64,000 bases of DNA from Maricaulis maris_C (GCF_049116555.1 NZ_JAGDYT010000006.1:62001-126000), one strand, 5' to 3'. Positions 9,137-20,288 are shown, numbered from the stretch's first letter. A program made the numbers and translations. The notes: generated by a model from the sequence alone, not told the origin.

Positions 9137-10294
9137 ATGAAAGCTTTGTCATTCCTCAGCCGCGGACAGGTCCGACTCACCGGTGTGACCGGTCTGGCCC
9201 TGGGCCTGGCGCTGGCCGTCAGCGCGGCGGGATGCAGTCAGGCGCCAGGACCGGACGCCGCGCCAGCCAGCGAGGTCGAGGCCGCCCGCGACCGCCTGTC
9301 GGACGCCTTTGACGCCCTCGAAGCCGCCGGTTTCACCGGCATTGTCGGCATCTCGCAGTCGGGCGAGACCCTGTTGATGCGCGGCGCCGGCGCGGCCGAC
9401 CCGCAGACCGGCCGCCCCTATGGTCCTGATACCCAGGTCGATATCGGCTCGATCACCAAAAGCTATACCGGCATGCTGGCGGCCCAGCTGATCAGCGAGG
9501 GCACGCTGTCGGCAGGGATACGCCTGGATGAGGTGTTCGACGATGTCCCGGCGGACAAGGCCGGGATCACCCTGCACCAGATGCTGACCCATGCAGCCGG
9601 CCTCCCGGGCGATGTCGGCGATGATCTTGTCGACGAGGATTTCGACACATTTCTGGCCAATGCCTTCGCCGCTCCCCTGCAGTTCGAGCCCGGCACGGGT
9701 TATTACTACTCCAATGTCGGCTTCTCGCTGGCAGCGGCGATCATGGAACGCGCCACCGGGCAGACCTATGAGGCGCTGCTGCGCGAATACCTGATGGCGG
9801 TCGGTATCCACCAGACCGGCTATCAGACCGTCTTTGATGGTGACCGCTCGGTCCACCTCGCCGACGGGCGTGACGTGTCCGAAGCGTCCTGGGGTGGACA
9901 TCCGCCCAATTGGAACCTGACCGGCAATGGCGGGCTGGTCTCGACCGCGCCCGACATGCTGGCCTGGCGCCAGGCCTGGTCGGCCGGTGAGCTGATCTCG
10001 CCGGACGCGCGCGATCTCGGCCAGACCCCGTTTCAGGATGAAGGCGGCGGCGTCTCGCATTATGGCTATGGCCTGGTCGTCGAGGATCACGCCGAGCTGG
10101 GCCGCATGTACTGGCATAATGGTGGCAATCGGCATTTCAACGCCCATTGGCGAGAGCTCGCCGATCACGGCCTGGTCCTCTTCGTCGCCACCGATCAGCG
10201 CCGCCTGAATGCCGACCGCGTGGTCAGCGTGCTGACCGCCGCCTGGTTTGATCAGCCGTATGAGATCCCGGCAGCGACGGCATCGTCCCACTAG
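9137..10294 (+). CDS. Serine hydrolase, beta-lactamase class C fold, predicted lipoprotein
   Basis: A 385-aa protein with a lipoprotein signal (lipobox SAAGC) and a penicillin-binding/class C beta-lactamase fold. The catalytic motif SITKSY gives the SxxK Ser-Lys pair, YYSNVGFS gives the Tyr-containing YxN motif and HNGG is the third motif. Such enzymes include esterases, D-amino-acid peptidases and transpeptidase relatives, so activity as a true beta-lactamase should not be assumed. The start is supported by AAGGAG ten bases upstream of the ATG. The gene is divergent from the winged-helix regulator. Its TAG stop is in frame with the next small gene, which may be its separated C-terminal domain. 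Confidence 0.88.
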   Translation: MKALSFLSRGQVRLTGVTGLALGLALAVSAAGCSQAPGPDAAPASEVEAARDRLSDAFDALEAAGFTGIVGISQSGETLLMRGAGAADPQTGRPYGPDTQVDIGSITKSYTGMLAAQLISEGTLSAGIRLDEVFDDVPADKAGITLHQMLTHAAGLPGDVGDDLVDEDFDTFLANAFAAPLQFEPGTGYYYSNVGFSLAAAIMERATGQTYEALLREYLMAVGIHQTGYQTVFDGDRSVHLADGRDVSEASWGGHPPNWNLTGNGGLVSTAPDMLAWRQAWSAGELISPDARDLGQTPFQDEGGGVSHYGYGLVVEDHAELGRMYWHNGGNRHFNAHWRELADHGLVLFVATDQRRLNADRVVSVLTAAWFDQPYEIPAATASSH

Positions 10295-10303
10295 ACGGTC
10301 GCC

Positions 10304-10618
10304 TTGCCGGACACGCCGACCGGCAAGCTGGTCGAGGATTTCATGGCCGCCTTGGCGGGCGATGCCGACGCACACCGCGCCTTCATCGAGGCCCGGTTCA
10401 CCCCGGACCTGCTCGCCGTCGCCGACATGGACCAGCACGTGTCCATGTTCGCACAGCTCGCGGCTGATTTCGGGGGTCAGCCGGTGACCGGCTTCACCGC
10501 AACCGCCACGCAGGCCCGCATCACCGTGTTTGCCGCAGGGTTGGGCGAGCACCTGGCGATCACGTTCGACACCACGGCAGGCGACCCGGTTCGGATCGCC
10601 GGCTTGCAGACAGGCTGA
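10304..10618 (+). CDS. Small alpha/beta domain protein, possible separated C-terminal domain of the upstream serine hydrolase
   Basis: It begins (TTG) nine bases after the TAG of the serine hydrolase, in the same reading frame. The 104-aa product starts PDTPTGKLVEDFMAAL and contains AHRAFIEARF and a hydrophobic C-terminal beta stretch. The style resembles small domains joined to serine hydrolases, but I cannot name the family from sequence alone. No Shine-Dalgarno precedes the TTG. An internal ATG at 10343 has GAGGA before it, but would cut the domain's first helix. It is either a separate coupled gene, a product of amber readthrough, or a fragment after a nonsense mutation. A strong hairpin follows its stop. 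Confidence 0.6.
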   Translation: MPDTPTGKLVEDFMAALAGDADAHRAFIEARFTPDLLAVADMDQHVSMFAQLAADFGGQPVTGFTATATQARITVFAAGLGEHLAITFDTTAGDPVRIAGLQTG

Positions 10619-10625
10619 GCGTCAG

Positions 10626-10650
10626 GACCCGGCCGCATGGCGGCCGGGTC
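10626..10650. terminator. Bidirectional terminator-like hairpin
   Basis: GACCCGGCCGC and GCGGCCGGGTC form a perfect 11-bp stem with a 3-base ATG loop. It lies between two convergent genes ending at 10618 and 10668. There is no T-tract on either side. Confidence 0.6.
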
Positions 10651-10667
10651 GCAGCGCCTGCCGGCGA

Positions 10668-11273
10668 TCACTCCACGCTGTAATTCATGAACTCATCACG
10701 CGTGACGCGGCCATCTCCATTGGCATCAATCCTGTGGAAGACCGCGGTCACACTGCGCGCGGCGCTTTCTTCGGCATTGGCGATGACGCGGTCGAGATAG
10801 TCCGGCGAGGCGACGCCCTGCTGGGCATTCATGCCAAGCTCGGCCAGAGCGGTCTGGACAGAGCCGGTGACCTCGTCACGCAGTTCCGCGCCAAGATGGC
10901 CATCGGTTGTCAGGCCGGCTTCGACGAAGAGTTCGGCGAGGTCGAAATCATTGCTGCCATCGCGGTCGACCGACGCGAAGCTGGCATCCAGATCGTGGTC
11001 GTCGGCGTCGACGGAGGGGGCGGTCTGCAGACCCGAGACAACGGCGACCGCGGTCACGAGGGCGAGAAAGCTTGCAGGCATGGTGTACTCCTTCACATTG
11101 AGATGGGGGAGCACCCGGCGGCGATGGCGCGAAACGGGGTAGGTCTCGACATAGGCACGAAGCACTTCGCTGGCCGTCACGCCATGCGACTGACACGCCT
11201 CCATGAAGTCCTGCTTGGTCTGGTGACCAATGCGGATTTCCAGGAATTCGCTCTGCTTCTCACGCCGTTTCAT
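10668..11273 (-). CDS. Ribbon-helix-helix-like domain, membrane segment and EF-hand fusion protein
   Basis: The 201-aa frame has three parts. Residues 7-46 (LEIRIGHQTKQDFMEACQ, then TASEVLRAYVE) resemble a ribbon-helix-helix DNA-binding domain. Residues 65-85 are hydrophobic. The rest is acidic with two EF-hand loops, DRDGSNDFDLAE and DANGDGRVTRDE. If translated from 11273 the DNA-binding part would be cytoplasmic and the EF-hands periplasmic. An internal ATG at 11081 has an excellent GAAGGAG Shine-Dalgarno and would yield a 137-aa secreted EF-hand protein with signal peptide MPASFLALVTAVAVV. Both starts may be used. Calcium binding is inferred from the loops. A TTG at 11291 is a less likely start. 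Confidence 0.7.
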   Translation of the reverse strand: MKRREKQSEFLEIRIGHQTKQDFMEACQSHGVTASEVLRAYVETYPVSRHRRRVLPHLNVKEYTMPASFLALVTAVAVVSGLQTAPSVDADDHDLDASFASVDRDGSNDFDLAELFVEAGLTTDGHLGAELRDEVTGSVQTALAELGMNAQQGVASPDYLDRVIANAEESAARSVTAVFHRIDANGDGRVTRDEFMNYSVE

Positions 11274-11547
11274 GTCATTTCCGACCCGCAAGGCTGGTCG
11301 GCCCCTGTTTCACGCTGGCACCCGAGTGCGACCCGACCTGGCCACACCCTGCCTGCCAAGAAGAACCGATTTGCCGTCCTGACGCACGCATTATAGCGTC
11401 CGGACACTGATTTCATTGATGAATTTTCGGTCACCTGAGGACGGCTTCCGGGAAATCGCAGACTCGGCGTCACAAATCCTTGCCTTGTCGGCTCGCCCCT
11501 GCCTGACTATCGCGCCTTGCATCAGTGTCGCGCCATCGGGGATATCC

Positions 11548-12849
11548 ATGCTGTCACGCCTTCTCGCCCTCACCTGTCTGACTGCGCTCGTCGCGGCCTG
11601 CGCGCATCTGCCCGGCGCTCCGGACCCGGCGCCCGCCCCGGGCACCGACAGCGGCGACGAGCCGCCGGTCGTGATCATGATTGGCCTCGACGGTCTGCGT
11701 TATGACGCCATTGACCGCCATGACGCGCCCAATCTGCGCGCCCTTGCCGCGCGCGGCACGCGGCCGGAGCGGATGGTGTCGGTCATGCCCACCAAGACCT
11801 TCGTCAATTTCTACTCCCTGGCGACCGGGCTCTATCCCGAGCACCATGGCATGGTCTCCAACTCGCCCTGGGACCGTCGCCTGAACGAGACCTTCTCCAA
11901 TTCCGGCGGCAGCCCGCAGGACCCGCGCTGGTGGGGCGGCGAGCCGATCTGGATCACTGCCGAGCAGCAGGGCCTGCGCTCGCACATCATGTTCTGGCTC
12001 GGCTCGGAAGTGGAAATCCAGGGAACCCGACCAACGGTCTGGCACCCGTATGAGCACGACAGACCCTATGAAGACCGCGTCGCGGAAGTCCTGTCCTGGT
12101 TCGACGCGCCGATCGCTGAACAGCCGCGTTTCGCGGCCTTCTACATGGATCATGTCGACACGGTCGAACATCGCGGCGGCGTTGAAACGGAAGCCGAAGG
12201 TGACGCCGTCGCCCGGGTCGACGCCCTCGTCGGCGATCTGGTGGCCGGGCTGGAAGCGCGCGGCGTCATGGGCCGGGCGACGATCATCATCGTCTCCGAC
12301 CATGGCATGGTGAATGTCTCGACCGAGCGGACAATCGCGGTCGATGAATTTGCCGATCTGGACGGTCTCTTCATCGAGGAATTCGCCGGCCAGTACGGGG
12401 CCGGACTCGAGCCCTTCCTGATGGCCTATGGCGATGAGGCGACCGTCGAGCGTGCCCATGCCGAACTGGCAGACGCCCATCCGCACATGACCGCCTATCG
12501 CCGCGAGGACATGCCGGCGGCCTGGCGCTTCGATCACCCGGACCGCGGCCCGGATCTCTTCATTCTGGCCGATCCGGGCTGGCTCCTGACTGCCTCGGAC
12601 ACCGACCTCTCCAATCCCTATCTCGCCGGTTTGAGAGCCACACACGGCTATGACAATCGCGCCGACTCGATGGGCGCCACCTTTATAGGCGTCGGCCCGA
12701 TCTTCCCGGAAGGCGCCCGCCCGGCCGCCTTTGACAATATCAATGTCTACGGCCTGATCGCCTGCGCGCTGGACCTGGAGCCGGCGCAGACCGATGGGAG
12801 CGCAGAAGAGGTTGCCCGGATTACCGGCGGGCGCTGTCCGGCAGATTGA
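11548..12849 (+). CDS. Ectonucleotide pyrophosphatase/phosphodiesterase-like lipoprotein (alkaline phosphatase superfamily)
   Basis: This 433-aa protein starts with a lipoprotein signal (lipobox LVAAC) and has the type I phosphodiesterase/nucleotide pyrophosphatase fold. Metal and nucleophile motifs are complete: GLDGLRYD (Asp), MPTKTFVNF (Thr nucleophile), MDHVDTVEH (Asp, His), VSDHGM (Asp, His) and THGYDN (His). It should hydrolyse phosphodiester or pyrophosphate bonds of nucleotides or lipids in the periplasm. The frame is open 44 codons upstream, but the ATG at 11548 gives a proper signal peptide. Its stop precedes the kelch-protein ATG by 11 nt, with the kelch Shine-Dalgarno at the stop, so the two form an operon. 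Confidence 0.88.
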   Translation: MLSRLLALTCLTALVAACAHLPGAPDPAPAPGTDSGDEPPVVIMIGLDGLRYDAIDRHDAPNLRALAARGTRPERMVSVMPTKTFVNFYSLATGLYPEHHGMVSNSPWDRRLNETFSNSGGSPQDPRWWGGEPIWITAEQQGLRSHIMFWLGSEVEIQGTRPTVWHPYEHDRPYEDRVAEVLSWFDAPIAEQPRFAAFYMDHVDTVEHRGGVETEAEGDAVARVDALVGDLVAGLEARGVMGRATIIIVSDHGMVNVSTERTIAVDEFADLDGLFIEEFAGQYGAGLEPFLMAYGDEATVERAHAELADAHPHMTAYRREDMPAAWRFDHPDRGPDLFILADPGWLLTASDTDLSNPYLAGLRATHGYDNRADSMGATFIGVGPIFPEGARPAAFDNINVYGLIACALDLEPAQTDGSAEEVARITGGRCPAD

Positions 12850-12860
12850 GGGAGGCTCAC

Positions 12861-13904
12861 ATGGCCCGCATGAACAGACGCATCCTGTTGGCGGGCCTCG
12901 CCGCCTGTGGCCTGCCCGCACCGGCATGGGCCGCGCGACAGCCGGAAACTGCCGCCTGGCAACCGATGGCCGCCCTGCCTCGCCGTGTGCAGGAAGTCTA
13001 TCCGACCGGGCTGGAAGGGCGCCTTTATCTCGCCGGCGGGCTGGAAGCGCGCGACGGGCCGGATGTCGACAGTGTTTCCGATCAACTCTTCATCCAGGCG
13101 GATCCGGCGAATGCCGGCTCAAGCTGGGAAACCCGCGCCCCGCTGCCGGAACCGCGCCACCATCCCAATCTCGTCGGCCATGACGGATTCATTTACGGGA
13201 TTGGTGGCTTTCGGGCTGGCAATGGCGGCATCTGGGAGATGCTCCCGAACACGACGCGCTATGAGCTCGCCAGCGATGAATGGGTCGAGATGGCGCCCAT
13301 GCCGGTGCCTTATGCCGAGACCTGCGCGGTGTCTCTGGGCGGCCTGATCCATGTTGCCACAGGGCGCCAGCCGAACGGCGCGTCCAATGCCAACTGGCCC
13401 GATCATGGCGATCGCGGCGACCATTTTGCCTATGACGCCAGCGGCGACCGCTGGACCCGTCGCGCGCCCAACCCCAATCCCCGCAATTCGGCGGCCGGGG
13501 CCGTGCTCGACGGGCAGTTCCATGTCGTGGGCGGTCGCCGGGTCAATGCCGGCAATTCCGACCATCACGAGGTCTATGATCCGGTCGCCGACCACTGGGA
13601 AAGCCGGGCGCCCCTGCCCCAGGCCCAGGGCGGGCTTGCAGCCGCGGTGGCCGGTGGCAGGCTTGTCGCTTTCGGCGGCGAGTATTTCGACAATGGCGGC
13701 GGGGTCTATCCGGAGGTGTGGATCTATGATCCCGAAGCAGACCACTGGGAAGCAGGCCCGGACATGCTCACCCCGCGCCATGGCCTGGGCGGTGTCAGCC
13801 TTGGCGGTGACATCTACGCCATCGGCGGGGCCTCCAGCGCCAGCGGACGCAATACAAGCAATCTTGTCGAGCGCCTGAGACTGCCGGACGAGCCCAAGCG
13901 CTAG
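12861..13904 (+). CDS. Secreted kelch-repeat beta-propeller protein
   Basis: A 347-aa exported protein with N-terminal MNRRILLAGLAACGLPA, ending in an AWA-type cleavage site. The NRRILLAG run makes Tat export possible. The rest is kelch repeats with recurring double-Gly turns (YLAGGLEA, YGIGGFRA, HVVGGRRV, VAFGGEYF, YAIGGASS) and paired Tyr-Asp and Trp residues, so a six-bladed propeller is likely. Kelch propellers usually bind protein or carbohydrate, or act like galactose oxidase or sialate mutarotase folds. No catalytic residues can be assigned here. GGAGG lies 6 nt before the ATG. It is co-transcribed with the phosphodiesterase-like gene, suggesting work on the same periplasmic substrate. 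Confidence 0.85.
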   Translation: MARMNRRILLAGLAACGLPAPAWAARQPETAAWQPMAALPRRVQEVYPTGLEGRLYLAGGLEARDGPDVDSVSDQLFIQADPANAGSSWETRAPLPEPRHHPNLVGHDGFIYGIGGFRAGNGGIWEMLPNTTRYELASDEWVEMAPMPVPYAETCAVSLGGLIHVATGRQPNGASNANWPDHGDRGDHFAYDASGDRWTRRAPNPNPRNSAAGAVLDGQFHVVGGRRVNAGNSDHHEVYDPVADHWESRAPLPQAQGGLAAAVAGGRLVAFGGEYFDNGGGVYPEVWIYDPEADHWEAGPDMLTPRHGLGGVSLGGDIYAIGGASSASGRNTSNLVERLRLPDEPKR

Positions 13905-14362
13905 ACCGGCTTGGTGATCATCAGCCAGACAATCGCGAGCAAGGCCGCAAAGGCGGGCCAGCCCAGAACGAACCAGATCCGCATCAGGCGATGCACGTCG
14001 TCGGGGATGTCGGGTCCGTCGGCATCGGCGAGGCGGCGCTTGACCCGCATCTGGATCCACACCACCGGCAACCAACACACGCCGATGAAGAGATAGAGTC
14101 CGACACTCGCCAGCAGCCAGGGAGAGGTCAGCGACCATCCCGCGACATGCGCCAGGGCCAGACCGGACAGCGGTTGAAGCATGACCGCGCTCGCTGTGAA
14201 CACCCAGTCGGCCAGCACCACATGGCGGGCAACCAGCGCGAAGGCGGCGCGGTCGCCACTGCGCCAGGCCATAAGCATGAAAAAGGCAATCGCCGCGCCC
14301 GATCCGAACAACACCGCCGCGCCCAGGATGTGGACCAGGCGCAGGAGTGGATAGAGCTCCAT
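13901..14362 (-). CDS. DUF2269-type integral membrane protein
   Basis: A 153-aa protein with four predicted transmembrane helices, starting MELYPLLRLVHILGA, where the early His and following GAAVLFGSG glycine run are typical of DUF2269 proteins. Function is unknown. Its ATG overlaps the TGA of the upstream epimerase-DoxX gene (TGATG), so the two are translationally coupled. Its stop overlaps the stop of the convergent kelch gene. The pairing with a DoxX-containing protein may point to a shared membrane redox or lipid role, but that is inference. Confidence 0.8.
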   Translation of the reverse strand: MELYPLLRLVHILGAAVLFGSGAAIAFFMLMAWRSGDRAAFALVARHVVLADWVFTASAVMLQPLSGLALAHVAGWSLTSPWLLASVGLYLFIGVCWLPVVWIQMRVKRRLADADGPDIPDDVHRLMRIWFVLGWPAFAALLAIVWLMITKPV

Positions 14363-15657
14363 CAGCGGTCGTCCTCGGTGGCGGCGATCATCAGGGCCAG
14401 CGCCATCATCGGGAAGACTTTCAGGATCGGCCCCAAGGCATCGGCCCACAGACCCGGCAGGGTCACGCTGAGCGTGAAGATATAGGCGAAGGTCCCGGCG
14501 ATCATGATCGTCGCCAGCCAGCGCACCCGCCATTTCGCCAGCATGCCCAGTCCCATCGCGATGTCGAACAGGGAGCCGAACCACAGGACTGGCGGCTGGG
14601 CAGCCTCGGAGAACCCACCGGCCGTCAGCACCGAATAGGCATGATCCTTGGCAATCGTCAGGGAGAGCACGCCGGTCAGCAGCCAGTAAAGACCCAGCAC
14701 CCAGCGCGCCAGCGGTCGGGCAAGGCCAAGCCGGGCATGCCAGCGGTCCTGCAGACCGGCCGGGTTGGCTGCCAGCCAGTCGCTGAAGCCACGCGGTTTC
14801 GCCCCGGTCGCGGCAAGCCATTCGGTCGGATCACCCTCAACGTCGAAATCGAGCTGTTTGAGCGCATTGGTGCGCATCGAGGTACGCACACCCAACCAGC
14901 CCATGACATCCCCCATCCAGAAAGCCGGACGGGCCAGCCAGCGCGGGATGGTGAGGATGCGACTGCCGCCGAAACCCAGCCAGCGGCGATACCCCCGCAC
15001 GGTCTCGGCCAGGTTGACCCGCTCGGGGCCCGCCAGATCAAAACTCTGCCGGCTCGGAGCTTCGGGCCGAAGCAGGTCAAGGATGGCCGCGCACAGATCA
15101 TCCATGCCGATAGGGCGGAAGACCTGCCCGCCGCCGACCAGCGGCGTCACGAAAGGTATGCCGCACAAACTCCGCATCAGCGCCGTGCCGCCATAGACAT
15201 TGCGGGCGATGACAAGAGAGGGGCGCAGGATCAGCCAGTCGAGGTCGCACGCTTTCAGCGCCGCCTCCCCGGCCAGCTTGTCCCGGGCATAGTCGGAGTC
15301 TGCGGCTTGCGAGACACCGACGGCGGAAATGTGCAGGACGCGGCGGACGCCGGCGCGCTCGCAGGCCTCGAACAAGGCCGCGGCTCCGTCGACATGCGCC
15401 TTGCGACTGTCATCCCCGAACCCGTCCTGAAGCACGCCGACGCAATTGATGACAGCGTCCACACCCACGAGGCGCGGCAGCCAGTCTTCCACGCGGTCAT
15501 GACGGAAGTCGCAACCGATCCAGTCGGGCCCGGCGAGGCGTCGCGCCGACGCCGCCGGATTGCGAGCCGCCGCGCGAACCTCATGGCCCGCGGCCAGAGC
15601 GGAGGCGGCGAGATGGCAGCCGATAAAGCCCGATGCACCGGTGATCAGAACCCGCAT
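14362..15657 (-). CDS. NAD(P)-binding epimerase-like SDR fused to a DoxX-like membrane domain
   Basis: The 431-aa protein has an N-terminal extended-SDR Rossmann domain, starting MRVLITGASGFIGCHL with the TGxxGxxG cofactor motif, and NCVGVLQDG further on. It covers about 290 residues, similar to NDUFA9/YfcH-like NAD(P)H-binding proteins. The C-terminal 130 residues hold about four hydrophobic helices resembling the DoxX/SURF4 family. The expected YxxxK is weak (DSDYARDKLAG). It is likely a membrane-bound oxidoreductase or assembly factor. It is coupled by overlapping start and stop codons to the DUF2269 gene. Confidence 0.82.
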   Translation of the reverse strand: MRVLITGASGFIGCHLAASALAAGHEVRAAARNPAASARRLAGPDWIGCDFRHDRVEDWLPRLVGVDAVINCVGVLQDGFGDDSRKAHVDGAAALFEACERAGVRRVLHISAVGVSQAADSDYARDKLAGEAALKACDLDWLILRPSLVIARNVYGGTALMRSLCGIPFVTPLVGGGQVFRPIGMDDLCAAILDLLRPEAPSRQSFDLAGPERVNLAETVRGYRRWLGFGGSRILTIPRWLARPAFWMGDVMGWLGVRTSMRTNALKQLDFDVEGDPTEWLAATGAKPRGFSDWLAANPAGLQDRWHARLGLARPLARWVLGLYWLLTGVLSLTIAKDHAYSVLTAGGFSEAAQPPVLWFGSLFDIAMGLGMLAKWRVRWLATIMIAGTFAYIFTLSVTLPGLWADALGPILKVFPMMALALMIAATEDDR

Positions 15658-15791
15658 TTCACTCCCCTCGAAGACGAAGGCGCGGCCAGGTCAGGCCGCG
15701 CATCCATCAAGACAAGGCCGACCCCAGCGCCTCCTGCGGTGAGGCCCGGGACGGCGCCGGAGCGCACGCCCGGCGCCCGCCCTGGCCCGAT

Positions 15792-16526
15792 CTATTCGCT
15801 CGCCGTGGCGGCGGCGACGGCGTCCTGCATCATGGTCAGATTATTTTGCAGATTGGTGGAGATCCGCTGCTGAACCGATGGCCAGCGGCTCTGCACCATC
15901 AGCCATTCGTCTCCGGACAGGGTCTGCTCATTGACCGCCGCGAAATAGGCATTGGTGCCGAAGGAACAGGCCCACCAGGGTGAGGCCACGCTGGAGAAAG
16001 CGCTGCCGCTGTCGATCACCTGCTCGATGGCCGCGATGGTGAGTTCCGGGCGGGAGGCGATGACCTGCACAACTTCCTCGCCGGCATAGGCTGACGCCTC
16101 ATTGATGACGTCCAGCGCGGTCGAGTCGAGACAGCGTGCCGCATCATACATGGTCCGCGAACGGCCCAGGAAATAGGCCTGCACCGCGAATGCCGGGTCT
16201 GACTCGGCGGTCAGCCTCGCCAACTCGAACAGGAAGAAGGGCGGATTTTCATCACGGGACGTCCAGAGCGTCTGCGCCACCTCGATCGTGCGCTCGGGCG
16301 GCTGATCCTGCAGCTGGTTGAGCAGGCCCAACACATCGCCCCAGGCCATCTGGCCGACAACGAAATGCGCCTCGCCCTCATCCTCTCCAAGCGGTACGAC
16401 CACCAGTTCGGGGGAGCGCTGATTGGAATCCTCGGCCACGTCCTGGGCGGACGCGCCAGAGGCGACCAGACCGGTCGCCAGCAGGCCCGCCATCAGGAGA
16501 CGATTCAGGCTAGAACGGAATTTCAT
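15792..16526 (-). CDS. Secreted hypothetical protein downstream of ssb
   Basis: A 244-aa protein that I do not recognise. It has a clear Sec signal peptide, MKFRSSLNRLLMAGLLATG ending SGASA, and the mature part is mainly helical and acidic with two or three scattered Cys. The frame is open well back into ssb, but the ATG at 16526 (or 16529) gives the proper signal peptide. It overlaps the last 17 nt of ssb, so it is probably transcribed from the ssb promoter and thus may be SOS-linked through readthrough. Confidence 0.7.
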   Translation of the reverse strand: MKFRSSLNRLLMAGLLATGLVASGASAQDVAEDSNQRSPELVVVPLGEDEGEAHFVVGQMAWGDVLGLLNQLQDQPPERTIEVAQTLWTSRDENPPFFLFELARLTAESDPAFAVQAYFLGRSRTMYDAARCLDSTALDVINEASAYAGEEVVQVIASRPELTIAAIEQVIDSGSAFSSVASPWWACSFGTNAYFAAVNEQTLSGDEWLMVQSRWPSVQQRISTNLQNNLTMMQDAVAAATASE

Positions 16527-17013
16527 CATCGAGATCTGCATTTCGGAAATCTTCCTTGGGACCATCCGACGAGCGCTGGCCACCACCAGACCCGCCACCC
16601 GCCTGATCATAGCCGCCGCTGCTGCTGCCGCCGCCAAATCCACCACCGGAACCGCCTTCATTGCGGCCGTCCAGCATGGTCAGCTCGCCGCGGAAACGCT
16701 GCAGCACGACCTCGGTGGAGTATTTCTCCTGCCCGTTCTGGTCCGTCCATTTACGGGTCTGGAGCTGGCCTTCCACGTAAACCTTGGAGCCCTTCTTGAG
16801 ATAGTTCTCCGCAACCTTGGCCAGATTGTCGTTGAAGATCACGACCCGGTGCCATTCGGTCTTCTCACGGCGCTCGCCGGAGGACTTGTCACGCCAGCTT
16901 TCAGAGGTCGCAACCGAGAGATTGACGACCGGATCGCCGTTATTCATGCGACGGATCTCCGGATCACGTCCCAGATTACCAACCAGAATTACCTTGTTGA
17001 CGCTTCCCGCCAT
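16510..17013 (-). CDS. ssb: Single-stranded DNA-binding protein
   Basis: SSB (167 aa) coats single-stranded DNA in replication, recombination and repair. The OB-fold domain occupies residues 1-110, with MAGSVNKVILVGNLGRDPE and WHRVVIFNDNLAKVAENYL as strong signatures. A Gly/Ser-rich disordered linker follows (residues 120-155). The C-terminal tail NADLDDEIPF ends in the acidic DDEIPF tip that recruits repair proteins. An SOS box lies 50 nt upstream of the start, so damage induction through LexA is likely. Confidence 0.97.
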   Translation of the reverse strand: MAGSVNKVILVGNLGRDPEIRRMNNGDPVVNLSVATSESWRDKSSGERREKTEWHRVVIFNDNLAKVAENYLKKGSKVYVEGQLQTRKWTDQNGQEKYSTEVVLQRFRGELTMLDGRNEGGSGGGFGGGSSSGGYDQAGGGSGGGQRSSDGPKEDFRNADLDDEIPF

Positions 17014-17062
17014 CGCCCGTTCTCCATCCTTGCTGCGCGTCCCGTGCAGGGGGCAGCCCAGT

Positions 17063-17077
17063 GTTCACATTCTGTTC
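17063..17077 (-). promoter_or_regulatory. SOS (LexA) box upstream of ssb
   Basis: The sequence GTTC-ACATTCT-GTTC is an exact GTTC-N7-GTTC direct repeat, the known LexA operator of Alphaproteobacteria. It is 50-64 nt upstream of the ssb start codon. It reads as GTTC on the plus strand and GAAC-N7-GAAC toward ssb. Confidence 0.75.
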
Positions 17078-17285
17078 CGCAGGTCAATTCAGGCCTGCGA
17101 GTCAGGCTGATTTGAGAGGAGGGGCGGCACAGAGTCCAGCCGAGCGACTCAGACGGATCGCAGATCGACCGATCTCGCGCTCCTGCCACCGTCATGTCAG
17201 CTGCCTTCCGCCGCAACGCTGGACCCCGGGACGCTGGCGTCCTATCTCAACGGGACCGCGTTGTGCGCTGGACAGATCGCACAAT

Positions 17286-17300
17286 GTTCCCCTAACGTTC
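17286..17300 (+). promoter_or_regulatory. SOS (LexA) box upstream of uvrA
   Basis: The sequence GTTC-CCCTAAC-GTTC is an exact alphaproteobacterial LexA operator, 56-70 nt upstream of the uvrA ATG. The 342-nt gap between ssb and uvrA holds this site and the ssb site. I see no gene in the gap. Confidence 0.8.
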
Positions 17301-17355
17301 CGGTGTGGTTGCGAATCCCAACCGACAGGCGCGACCAATGAGGACAGGCTGAGGC

Positions 17356-20229
<2,874 letters not shown>

Positions 20230-20288
20230 CGTGCCGTCGGTGTGTGGCTCGCCTGTCGCAGCAGGCCAGCCTCCCAGCCAATCGGCAT

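Noticed and set aside
11554..12927. A 457-codon frame antisense to the phosphodiesterase-like gene
   Set aside because: Composition is typical of an antisense shadow, and the sense gene has all catalytic motifs.
14347..15873. A 508-codon plus-strand frame over the epimerase-DoxX gene
   Set aside because: Translation is low-complexity Arg/Gln/Ala with no domain. The minus-strand SDR has a clear nucleotide motif.
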